A stretch of DNA of 64,000 bases from Mucilaginibacter sp. (GTDB lineage Bacteria > Bacteroidota > Bacteroidia > Sphingobacteriales > Sphingobacteriaceae). Numbering within the stretch: the first letter of the stretch is position 1; every line of letters begins with the position of its first letter. A model generated the notes under the pieces. That model was not told the DNA's origin. It did no database searches and worked only from the letters and a program-made list of their open reading frames with translations. Below are positions 54,361-61,455 of this stretch, piece after piece. The DNA is taken from NCBI RefSeq assembly GCF_028288185.1, contig NZ_JAQBOF010000025.1, forward strand, positions 62,001-126,000, read 5' to 3'. The translations under genes were made by a program, and so were the position numbers.

Positions 54361-55386
54361 TTATTTGCCTTTTAAGTTTTTTACTTTTTTTCGGATATCG
54401 GCATTGTAAGCACTTGCCGGAAATTTTTGGTTAAATAATTTGGCTATAGCATCTAATTTTACCCTATTATTATCATAAAATGAACGGGCAATTTGCTGGT
54501 AAATAAACTGCTCTGCAACCGGCACGGGTAAATATTTGATCGCGCTTAAACAGCGTATATATGACACGCCATACCTGGTAATAATGGCATTGGCGCTATC
54601 TAAACTAAATCCAAAGTAGGGTATGGGTTTATTGCCTTTAATATGTTGAACTTTTGCTTGTGCAAGTACCCGGTTTTCCTGATAATCTAAATAATTAGCA
54701 ACGAACTTATAATATTGCGGGCCCGCCGGAAACACATCAGGCTTTGGGTTGCTTTTGTCAAACACATCGTTAATCATTTTGTCAATGGCGGTTTTGCTTT
54801 CGGCGCTAACATCGGTAAGCTCATAAAGCAAGTTATAGTCGGCATATTTTACCTCGGAGGCTATTAATTTTTTATCATTTGGGCTAATGGCCGACTGGTT
54901 TACCAGTGCAATTTTTTTATCGCGGGTAGCAAAAAATGGTTTAACTACCCGGGCGTTTAATGCCGCGTAATTAAGCCTGGTATATACATCGGTGTTTTGT
55001 AAAAAGAAGGGATATTCTTCAATGTTTATAGCGTCAAGCAAGTTGTTTTCGGCTAATGCGGTTCCGCCTATAAACTTTATCTTTTTATCAATTCCGTCTA
55101 ACTCTACCGTTAATTTTTTATTGCTGCTTAAAAGCAGTAAATGCGGATTTTGCTGAAAGAAAAGTGTGCCGAATTTTTGTTTGGTAATAGGCAGCGTAAT
55201 ACTAAATGACCCATTTTTAGCAACCGGGATATTTATGGAATTTTCCGGGTAAAAGTCAAACACCTGCGGAATGTTAATTTGCAAAGGCTCTTTGCCCGAG
55301 TAATGATTGATTTTGCCGCTTAACTTAAACTGCGCGAAAATTGACGTACTGCAAAACAACAGCAATAGGGTGAAGTATTTTTTCAT
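54361..55386 (-). CDS. Exported DUF4369/TlpA-like protein lacking the thioredoxin domain
   Basis: 341 residues with a signal peptide (MKKYFTLLLLFCSTSIFAQ). The N-terminal half (FKLSGKINHYSGKEPLQINI, FSITLPITKQKFG and a beta-rich block) and the helical middle resemble the non-redox part of Bacteroidota TlpA/AhpC-type proteins, which normally end in a thioredoxin domain. Here it ends after NADIRKKVKNLKGK with no CxxC, and a LytTR gene begins 5 bases later. It may be truncated by a deletion or be a natural short form. The function is unknown. Confidence 0.7.
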   Translation of the reverse strand: MKKYFTLLLLFCSTSIFAQFKLSGKINHYSGKEPLQINIPQVFDFYPENSINIPVAKNGSFSITLPITKQKFGTLFFQQNPHLLLLSSNKKLTVELDGIDKKIKFIGGTALAENNLLDAINIEEYPFFLQNTDVYTRLNYAALNARVVKPFFATRDKKIALVNQSAISPNDKKLIASEVKYADYNLLYELTDVSAESKTAIDKMINDVFDKSNPKPDVFPAGPQYYKFVANYLDYQENRVLAQAKVQHIKGNKPIPYFGFSLDSANAIITRYGVSYIRCLSAIKYLPVPVAEQFIYQQIARSFYDNNRVKLDAIAKLFNQKFPASAYNADIRKKVKNLKGK

Positions 55387-55418
55387 ATAGAAGATAAGGT
55401 GTGAGTTGTTATTAAAAA

Positions 55419-56276
55419 TTATCCCAATATAGCCAATAGCTCATTCAGCTCATCCACCTTCTCTGCCGAGCCCAGGTGTTCATACGAACTGATGAGGTTA
55501 CGCAACACGCGTTTAATAATATCGGTGTTCGAGCAGGGTTCGTAAAATTGCTTATCAAAGCTTAGGTTAAGTTGCTTTAAAAACATATCCACATCGCGGC
55601 GGCCAAAAATAAATCCTTTGTTAAAGGCATTAATGTAAAATAGAATGCCGCTTTCAAATTCACTCTCTTTGCTCTCGTCCAGATAAGCCAGTATAAAATG
55701 CTGCGGCAGGTTTACACCATGTACCGGTATATCCAGCTTTTGCGCTATGATTGAATAGATGATAGCCAGTAAGATCTGGTTGCCTTTTTTAGTTTCGATA
55801 ACTTGGCTCAGGTAGCTGTTTTGCGGGTCCTGGTGGTTACTTGTGTTGCCGCTAAAACCATACATGTGATAAAATACATGGTTGATGAGCTTCACCTGCT
55901 CAACCGGGCTGGCCTCGTTCATCATTTGTATCCACACATCGCGCTTAATAGCTTCAATATGGTTGATGATCTTTTGCTCGTCAAGGTCAGGATATTGGTA
56001 GCGATTGATAATCAGGATGCCTTGCAGCAGATCAAACGCGCCACTCTGGAACCATAACTTCAGATCGTTTTTTACAATGCCGAACTGTATCTCATGCACT
56101 AAATTGGCAATACGGTCCTGCTGTATGGCATCAAAAGCCTGTTCAAAGGCTGATTCCAGATATTCAATAGCTTCGCTGCCGTATGACAACAATTTACCGT
56201 GAACATGGTTATATATCTCCGGATCGGGGTCGTCCAGCAGGCGTATTAACGAATTTACTTCTGTTAGATTTATCAT
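55419..56276 (-). CDS. SirB1-like transglutaminase-core protein
   Basis: 285 residues. The pattern LINHVFYHMYGFSGN, then the NSYLSQVIETKKGNQILLAI region and GVNLPQHFILAYLD matches the SirB1/Transglut_core2 family. The usual catalytic Cys position is not obvious in the GNQILLAII stretch, so peptidase activity is doubtful. The C-terminal helices (LSFDKQFYEPCSNTDIIKRV) are TPR-like. It is the first gene of a minus-strand unit with the TlpA-like and LytTR genes (32- and 5-base gaps) and is divergent from the methyltransferase gene. Confidence 0.78.
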   Translation of the reverse strand: MINLTEVNSLIRLLDDPDPEIYNHVHGKLLSYGSEAIEYLESAFEQAFDAIQQDRIANLVHEIQFGIVKNDLKLWFQSGAFDLLQGILIINRYQYPDLDEQKIINHIEAIKRDVWIQMMNEASPVEQVKLINHVFYHMYGFSGNTSNHQDPQNSYLSQVIETKKGNQILLAIIYSIIAQKLDIPVHGVNLPQHFILAYLDESKESEFESGILFYINAFNKGFIFGRRDVDMFLKQLNLSFDKQFYEPCSNTDIIKRVLRNLISSYEHLGSAEKVDELNELLAILG

Positions 56277-56319
56277 TTACGTTCCGCTAAAATACAAACG
56301 TTTATATAATTTTACAACC

Positions 56320-57105
56320 ATGTTTAATTTAAGGTTCGCTAAAGACTACCTGCTGCACCGCCTAAAAGCCAAAACCCGCCACGGGTTACACTCTCCATTT
56401 GTGTACAGGCTGGTTGATACAGTTATTTACGATTATCGGGCTAAAAAAGTATATGCCGAGATTGAAAATATACGCGAAGCTTTATTAAATGACGACCGGG
56501 TGATCATCGTAAATGATCCTGGAGCCGGGTCGCGTGTGATTAATGACCGCCAGAGAAAGATAAGTGCCATTGCCAAAAATGTGCTGGAACCACCCAAATT
56601 TGCGCAATTGCTTTATCGCCTCGCTGCAGATATGCAGCCTGATAACATTATTGAGTTAGGCACTTGCTTAGGTATTACCACGCTTTACCTGCAAAAGGCC
56701 GCGCCCGAGGCTAGAGTTTATACGCTTGAAGGCAGCCCTGAAATTGCCGCCATAGCAAAAAGAGATTTTGCTGAAGCAGGGCTAACAAACATTAATCTTA
56801 TACTTGACAATTTCGATAACGCCCTGCCCGAAGTAATTAATGAGTTAAAGAAAATTGACTTTGTTTTTGTTGACGGCAATCACCAAAAAGAGGCTACCCT
56901 AAAATATTTTGAATGGTGCTTACCCAAAGTACACAATGATACCCTGCTGATATTTGACGACATATACTGGAGCGAAGGCATGAAAGAAGCCTGGGCCGAA
57001 ATTAAAGCACACCCGCAAGTAACCGTTACCATCAATCTGTTTTGGGTAGGGCTGGTATATTTTAGAAAAGGGCAGGTGAAGGAGAATTTCCTTATCCGGG
57101 TGTAG
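56320..57105 (+). CDS. Class I SAM-dependent methyltransferase (O-methyltransferase-like)
   Basis: 261 residues. Motif I is NIIELGTCLGITTLYLQ, followed by YTLEGSPE (motif II acidic residue) and DFVFVDGNHQKEATLKYFEW, typical of the O-methyltransferase type 3/catechol-OMT-like class. The first 80 residues form an extension. The cell location is cytoplasmic; the substrate is unknown. It faces the barrel gene convergently. Confidence 0.82.
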   Translation: MFNLRFAKDYLLHRLKAKTRHGLHSPFVYRLVDTVIYDYRAKKVYAEIENIREALLNDDRVIIVNDPGAGSRVINDRQRKISAIAKNVLEPPKFAQLLYRLAADMQPDNIIELGTCLGITTLYLQKAAPEARVYTLEGSPEIAAIAKRDFAEAGLTNINLILDNFDNALPEVINELKKIDFVFVDGNHQKEATLKYFEWCLPKVHNDTLLIFDDIYWSEGMKEAWAEIKAHPQVTVTINLFWVGLVYFRKGQVKENFLIRV

Positions 57106-57126
57106 TGTGATGTGTAGATATGCGGA

Positions 57127-58269
57127 TCAAAACGCTTGCCCCAACCCAATATATAATCCGCTTTCGCGTTGCTCGCCGGTTGGTTTTTGGCCTATGCCGT
57201 AGTCAATACGTATGCTAAGTCCTTTTTCAATATCAAAGAAGTAACGCAGGCCACCTCCCAGGTTAGGCTTTAACTCCGGCAGGCTAAATGACGAATGAAA
57301 AACCTCGCCGGCACCTGCAAAACCCACTATGCCAAAACGCTCACTTAAACGATATCTTAATTCGGCCTGCCCTGCAAGCAGATTACGGTCGCGGTAACGG
57401 CCCTCGTAATAGCCACGCATAATCTCATCATTACCCATCTGCGGCAGCAAATAAAATGGCGACCGGCTGCCAACCAAACTTTGCTCCTGCATGTCAAACC
57501 CTAAAACCAGTGTATTGCTAATGGATATAAACTTAGAAAATTCAACATTTAAAAATCCGCCGTTATAGCTATTATTATCCAACACGCCCTGCATTATATT
57601 AAAATAGGCGTTAACCATCATGCCTTTAGTAGTATAGGTATTGTTGTTGCGGCTATCATAAATAAAGCTTGGCCCCAGGAATAAAAAGGTGCCGCCTTTG
57701 CGATCCTCAACAACGGGGTTGTTATTAAATATGCCCGTGGGGTTGGTATTGGTAAAATCGTATTTATACCCACCGCCTACAAAGCCAAAATATACATTTT
57801 TAGCAACCAGCTTTTGGGCCTCTAATAGTAATCGATATCTTTTTTGGCCAAGCCTGTCGGCATCAATTTTATGAGTGTTATTGCCTATGCCGTAAAAATC
57901 GGTAGGGAAATCAATGCGGCCAATCCCCGCGAAATAATGATACTTGTTTTGCGGCGACCAATACGTAGTGCTAATATTTAAGCGATTTTGACCTTTGGTA
58001 GTTAACGTGGCATACGCGAAGATGTTTGACACTTTTGTTTCGTGATTAATGGTATCCGTATAAAAAGAATACAAACTCGCGCCGCCTAGCTCAACCCCGG
58101 TTTCGGGTGCTGATGATAATACCGGCAAAACAACAAAGCTGCTGCGCCTGGTGGTGTCTTTTTCAAAGTACATCTTCCTGATAAATCTGGGGATGATGCT
58201 TTGTCCAAAAGCAGGGCCAAAACTTTCAGAGATGCTTAATAAAGTAAGTAGTGCTAAAAGTTTTTTCAT
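57127..58269 (-). CDS. Outer-membrane beta-barrel protein of BamA/TamA surface-antigen type
   Basis: 380 residues with a signal peptide (MKKLLALLTLLSISESFGPA). The remaining region is a series of amphipathic strands and aromatic girdles, ending in the C-terminal strand ESGLYIGLGQAF with terminal Phe, the mark of outer-membrane insertion. YYEGRYRDRNLLAGQAELRY resembles the barrel part of Omp85/BamA proteins (the RGY..G pattern and Arg-rich loop). POTRA domains are absent, so this is a lone barrel, akin to a patatin-less/Omp85-like porin. Function unknown. Confidence 0.75.
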   Translation of the reverse strand: MKKLLALLTLLSISESFGPAFGQSIIPRFIRKMYFEKDTTRRSSFVVLPVLSSAPETGVELGGASLYSFYTDTINHETKVSNIFAYATLTTKGQNRLNISTTYWSPQNKYHYFAGIGRIDFPTDFYGIGNNTHKIDADRLGQKRYRLLLEAQKLVAKNVYFGFVGGGYKYDFTNTNPTGIFNNNPVVEDRKGGTFLFLGPSFIYDSRNNNTYTTKGMMVNAYFNIMQGVLDNNSYNGGFLNVEFSKFISISNTLVLGFDMQEQSLVGSRSPFYLLPQMGNDEIMRGYYEGRYRDRNLLAGQAELRYRLSERFGIVGFAGAGEVFHSSFSLPELKPNLGGGLRYFFDIEKGLSIRIDYGIGQKPTGEQRESGLYIGLGQAF

Positions 58270-58335
58270 GTGATAATGAGCCTAAGATAATGTTTTGCGG
58301 CAGAAGTTCCAGATTAAATTTGGGTTAATTCACAG

Positions 58336-58503
58336 CCTTTTTAATCACACTAACGTTAAGGCGTTTGCCGGTAGTAAAATTAATCGTTTTCCGGGCATCT
58401 GCGGTAATGCCGGTAGTAGTTTTGACCATTTTTCGGGTATAAGACTTAATACCGGTAGTAATTTTTGCTATTTATCGGGCATTAGCGGTAATGCCGGTAG
58501 TAA
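58336..58503 (+). repeat. 42-bp tandem repeat, locus 2 (4 units)
   Basis: The word (T)GCCGGTAGTA ends four units at 58377, 58419, 58461 and 58503, exactly 42 bases apart. On the opposite strand each unit opens TTACTACCGG, as at 23240-23400. The best unit contains GGCATTA-CCGC-TAATGCC, a perfect stem. A 73-residue frame translated from this region (…NAGSSFDHFSGI…) is only repeat sequence. The rest of the 58270-58953 gap holds the element at 58672-58866 and a promoter; nothing else was recognised. Confidence 0.88.
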
Positions 58504-58671
58504 GTATTTTAGTTAAACTATTGATAAATAGATTGTTGCAATAATTCAAAGAACTCTTTTGTTGTTTTTTGCGATTTAAAAATCGCAGTTTTTACTTGCT
58601 ATCGCGAAGCGGGATATTTGATGCGGATTGATACAATATAAGAAAAATTTGGCGGATTGATGGTGACGGTG

Positions 58672-58866
58672 TTTGGCGCGCGGCGAGGACTCACCCCGAC
58701 ATCGCTACGCTTGTCGACCCCCTCTTCGCTGCGCGGAAAGAGGGTTGTTTATTTTCGCACAACAGATTTGACAACTTTTAAAATGTTGTCAAATCTTGAA
58801 ACCCGAATAAAAGGCATCCCACCCTCAGCAAGGCGCAGACCGGGTGAGTCAACGGCGCGTTTGCCA
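58672..58866. mobile_element. MITE-like element with terminal inverted repeats, no transposase
   Basis: The left end (TTTGGC-GCGCGGC and GACTCACCC) is inverted at the right end (GGGTGAGTCAACGGCGCG and GCCAAA). Inside are two hairpins: CCCTCTT/AAGAGGG near 58720-58744 and a perfect 12-bp stem AGATTTGACAAC (58764-58775) with GTTGTCAAATCT (58785-58796). Its GC-rich ends differ in composition from the AT-rich surroundings. No protein is encoded; an 80-residue frame inside is not credible. Confidence 0.55.
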
Positions 58867-58922
58867 AATCCACCTCACGCCACTCATTTTCAAATTTAAA
58901 ACCCTGAATTGATCAAAATATC

Positions 58923-58930
58923 TATTTTTG
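58923..58930 (+). promoter_or_regulatory. Predicted -7 box (TATTTTTG) for the deoxyhypusine-synthase-like gene
   Basis: Exact TAnnTTTG match ending 24 bases before the ATG at 58954. It supports that ATG over an in-frame TTG at 58909. Confidence 0.45.
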
Positions 58931-58953
58931 CCGAATATCTATTTATTAAAAAG

Positions 58954-59934
58954 ATGAGCACAACTAAAGGACCCGTATCTCAGTTTATTGAAAAAAACTA
59001 CCTGCATTTTAATGCTGCCGCGTTAATGGATGCCGCTAAAGGCTATGAAACCCATTTGCTGGAAGGTGGTAAAATGATGGTAACCTTGGCAGGTGCCATG
59101 AGCACTGCCGAACTGGGTATATCATTGGCAGAAATGATCCGCCAGGGTAAAATTGATATAATTTCATGTACAGGCGCTAACCTGGAAGAGGATATTATGA
59201 ACCTGGTAGCACATTCGCACTACAAACGTGTGCCCAACTATCGCGATTTGAGCCCACAGGATGAGTGGGATCTTTTAGAAAATCATTATAACCGTGTAAC
59301 CGATACTTGCATACCAGAGGAGGAAGCTTTCCGTCGTTTACAAAAACATATCCATAAAATATGGAAAGATGCTGATGATAGCGGCGAGCGCTATTTCCCG
59401 CATGAGTATATGTACAAAATGTTGTTAAGCGGCGATTTGGAGCAGTATTATGAAATAGACCCCAAAAACTCATGGATGCTGGCCGCTGCCGAAAAGAATT
59501 TGCCAATTGTTGTACCGGGTTGGGAAGATAGCACCATGGGTAATATATTCGCATCATACGTTATAAAAGGACAGATCAAAGCTGTTACCATGAAAAGTGG
59601 TATTGAGTACATGGCCTGGCTGGCAGACTGGTACCCAAAAAACTCGGGCGGTAAAGGCGTAGGCTTTTTCCAGATAGGTGGGGGTATAGCCGGCGATTTC
59701 CCGATATGCGTGGTACCTATGCTTTACCAGGATATGGAAATGCAGGATATTCCGTTCTGGAGTTATTTTTGCCAGATATCTGACTCGACAACATCATACG
59801 GTTCTTATTCGGGCGCGGTGCCTAATGAGAAGATAACCTGGGGAAAGCTGGATGTTACAACACCTAAGTTTATTGTGGAGAGCGATGCTACCATTGTTGT
59901 ACCGTTGATATTTGCCTGGCTTTTAGGGCAATAG
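58954..59934 (+). CDS. Deoxyhypusine synthase family protein
   Basis: 326 residues from the ATG at 58954. Family motifs: LAGAMSTAELGISLAEMIRQ, SCTGANLEED, FQIGGGIAGDFP and SYGSYSGAVPNEK. The lysine that forms the enzyme-imine in deoxyhypusine synthase is retained as Lys298 in ITWGKLDV. In archaea and eukaryotes the enzyme modifies eIF5A with spermidine; bacteria lack eIF5A, and bacterial members are thought to act on small polyamines, for example as homospermidine synthase. No polyamine gene adjoins it here. The in-frame TTG at 58909 is rejected because it precedes the -7 box. Confidence 0.92.
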   Translation: MSTTKGPVSQFIEKNYLHFNAAALMDAAKGYETHLLEGGKMMVTLAGAMSTAELGISLAEMIRQGKIDIISCTGANLEEDIMNLVAHSHYKRVPNYRDLSPQDEWDLLENHYNRVTDTCIPEEEAFRRLQKHIHKIWKDADDSGERYFPHEYMYKMLLSGDLEQYYEIDPKNSWMLAAAEKNLPIVVPGWEDSTMGNIFASYVIKGQIKAVTMKSGIEYMAWLADWYPKNSGGKGVGFFQIGGGIAGDFPICVVPMLYQDMEMQDIPFWSYFCQISDSTTSYGSYSGAVPNEKITWGKLDVTTPKFIVESDATIVVPLIFAWLLGQ

Positions 59935-59968
59935 CCCCCTCTAAATTCCCTCCGGAAGGGGAGACTTT
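59934..59968 (+). terminator. Possible terminator/palindrome after the deoxyhypusine-synthase-like gene
   Basis: GCCCCCTCT…AGGGGAGAC forms an imperfect stem across CTCCGGAA and is followed by a T run (CTTTTT). The pattern CCCCTCTAAATTCCCTCCGG matches a common extragenic palindrome style of the group. Confidence 0.4.
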
Positions 59969-60024
59969 TTAAAGCCTTTTCTATTTATTTAGAATAATTA
60001 TAAATTAGTTATTACTGTCATTTA

Positions 60025-60058
60025 TTTGTCAGCGATTATTTAATAAATTATACTTTTG
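60025..60058 (+). promoter_or_regulatory. Predicted promoter of the alternative complex III operon
   Basis: TTTG (60025-60028), a 22-base spacer and TACTTTTG (60051-60058) fit the -33/-7 consensus. The leader to the actA ATG at 60143 would be about 80 bases. Confidence 0.6.
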
Positions 60059-60142
60059 TGGCTGAAAAAAATCCGAGAAAAGCTTAGGCAATACTCAGTT
60101 TCACACACTATACAAATAACTATTTAGCATCAATACAACTTT

Positions 60143-61414
60143 ATGAGTAGCATCTCATTAATTTTTAAACAATTCTCAAGGTCAGTGTTACTGCTTGCCT
60201 GTTTTACTGTTTGGGGAATTTCTGCTAAGGCGCAAGGCGACGCTGCAAAGGGCGAAGCCACATTTAAGTCTGCCGGTTGTACTGGGTGTCATAAGATAGA
60301 CGCGCGTATGACAGGCCCGGCTTTAGGCCCTATCATATCATCAGAAACTGATGATAAATGGTTAGCTAGCTGGATTCACAACAGCTCGGCCCTGGTAGCA
60401 GCTAAAGACCCTAAAGCACTAAAGATCTACAACGACTTTAGCCAATCGGTAATGCCGGCCTTCCCAAGTCTTTCAGACGGAGATGTTTCTGACATCTTAG
60501 CGTATGTGCGTGCAGACTGGAAAAAACTGGAGGACGCTAAAAAGACCGCGCCTGCAGCCGGAGCAGCTACTGAAGCATCAGGCCCAAGCAGCTTTGTAGT
60601 TTATGCCTTATTAGGTGTTATCATCCTTGCCTTTATTATTATATTGGTATTAAACAGGGTTATAAGCACGTTAGAGCGCTTGTTAAGCGGTAAAAGATTA
60701 TTACCTGCCGAAGAAGAAGTTGCCGAAGAAACAGCAACAGCTGATAAATACGCTACTTTAAAAAAGGTATTAAAAAATAAAAAACTGGTATTCTTTATCC
60801 TGCTCTGCGGTACCATTGCTATGGGCAGCTGGACATGGGTTGCTTTATGGAACACTAACGTACACACGGGCTACCAACCGGTACAGCCTATTAAATACTC
60901 GCATGAATTGCATGCCGGCATCATGAAAATTGAATGTCAGTACTGCCACTCAGGTGCATTCAAATCTAAAAACGCGTCAATACCATCATTAAACGTTTGT
61001 ATGAACTGCCACAAGGTTGTTAAAACCGAGTCGCCGGAGATACATAAGATCTATGACGCGTTGGGTTATGATCCGCAAACACAAAAATACGATAGCTTAA
61101 AAGCACATCCTATCCAATGGATCCGTATTCATAACTTACCAGACTTTGCTTACTTTAATCACTCACAACACGTTAAGGTTGGTGGTATTAAATGTCAGCA
61201 ATGCCACGGCCCGGTTGAGACCATGAAAGAGGTTTACCAATACTCGCCACTTACCATGAAATGGTGTATACAGTGCCACAAACGCACAGACGTTAATATG
61301 AAAGGCAGTGCTTATTATGCAAATATGGAGCAAGTGCATGATCTTATTAAAAGAGGCGTAAAAGTAACACCGGCACAATTGGGTGGTATTGAGTGCGGCA
61401 AGTGCCATTATTAA
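60143..61414 (+). CDS. actA: Alternative complex III ActA, hexaheme: monoheme domain plus pentaheme domain
   Basis: 423 residues. A signal peptide leads into a class I cytochrome c domain with CTGCH (46-50) and a likely axial Met104 in SVMPAFP. A membrane segment follows (about 151-170), then a second one (about 215-235), then five CxxCH motifs at 265-269, 286-290, 351-355, 375-379 and 418-422. The last five hemes are the pentaheme ActA unit that passes electrons from quinol toward cytochrome c or oxidase. The first domain is an extra fused monoheme unit. ActB follows 41 bases later. A cytoplasmic-membrane complex acting on the periplasmic side. Confidence 0.92.
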   Translation: MSSISLIFKQFSRSVLLLACFTVWGISAKAQGDAAKGEATFKSAGCTGCHKIDARMTGPALGPIISSETDDKWLASWIHNSSALVAAKDPKALKIYNDFSQSVMPAFPSLSDGDVSDILAYVRADWKKLEDAKKTAPAAGAATEASGPSSFVVYALLGVIILAFIIILVLNRVISTLERLLSGKRLLPAEEEVAEETATADKYATLKKVLKNKKLVFFILLCGTIAMGSWTWVALWNTNVHTGYQPVQPIKYSHELHAGIMKIECQYCHSGAFKSKNASIPSLNVCMNCHKVVKTESPEIHKIYDALGYDPQTQKYDSLKAHPIQWIRIHNLPDFAYFNHSQHVKVGGIKCQQCHGPVETMKEVYQYSPLTMKWCIQCHKRTDVNMKGSAYYANMEQVHDLIKRGVKVTPAQLGGIECGKCHY

Positions 61415-61455
61415 TTATAACAGAACTTAGCATTACAGTTTATACTATAGCTTAA

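Noticed and set aside
58295..58516. 73-residue plus-strand frame with a Gly/Asn/Ser repeat pattern (GNAGSSFDHFSGI)
   Set aside because: Its repeats follow from the 42-bp (14-codon) DNA units; it lacks a start context and family.
58657..58899. 80-residue frame before the deoxyhypusine-synthase-like gene
   Set aside because: It is the translation of the MITE-like element with its hairpins.
60001..60142. Riboswitch or structured leader before actA
   Set aside because: The leader of about 80 bases shows no conserved fold that I can recognise; only promoter boxes are supported.
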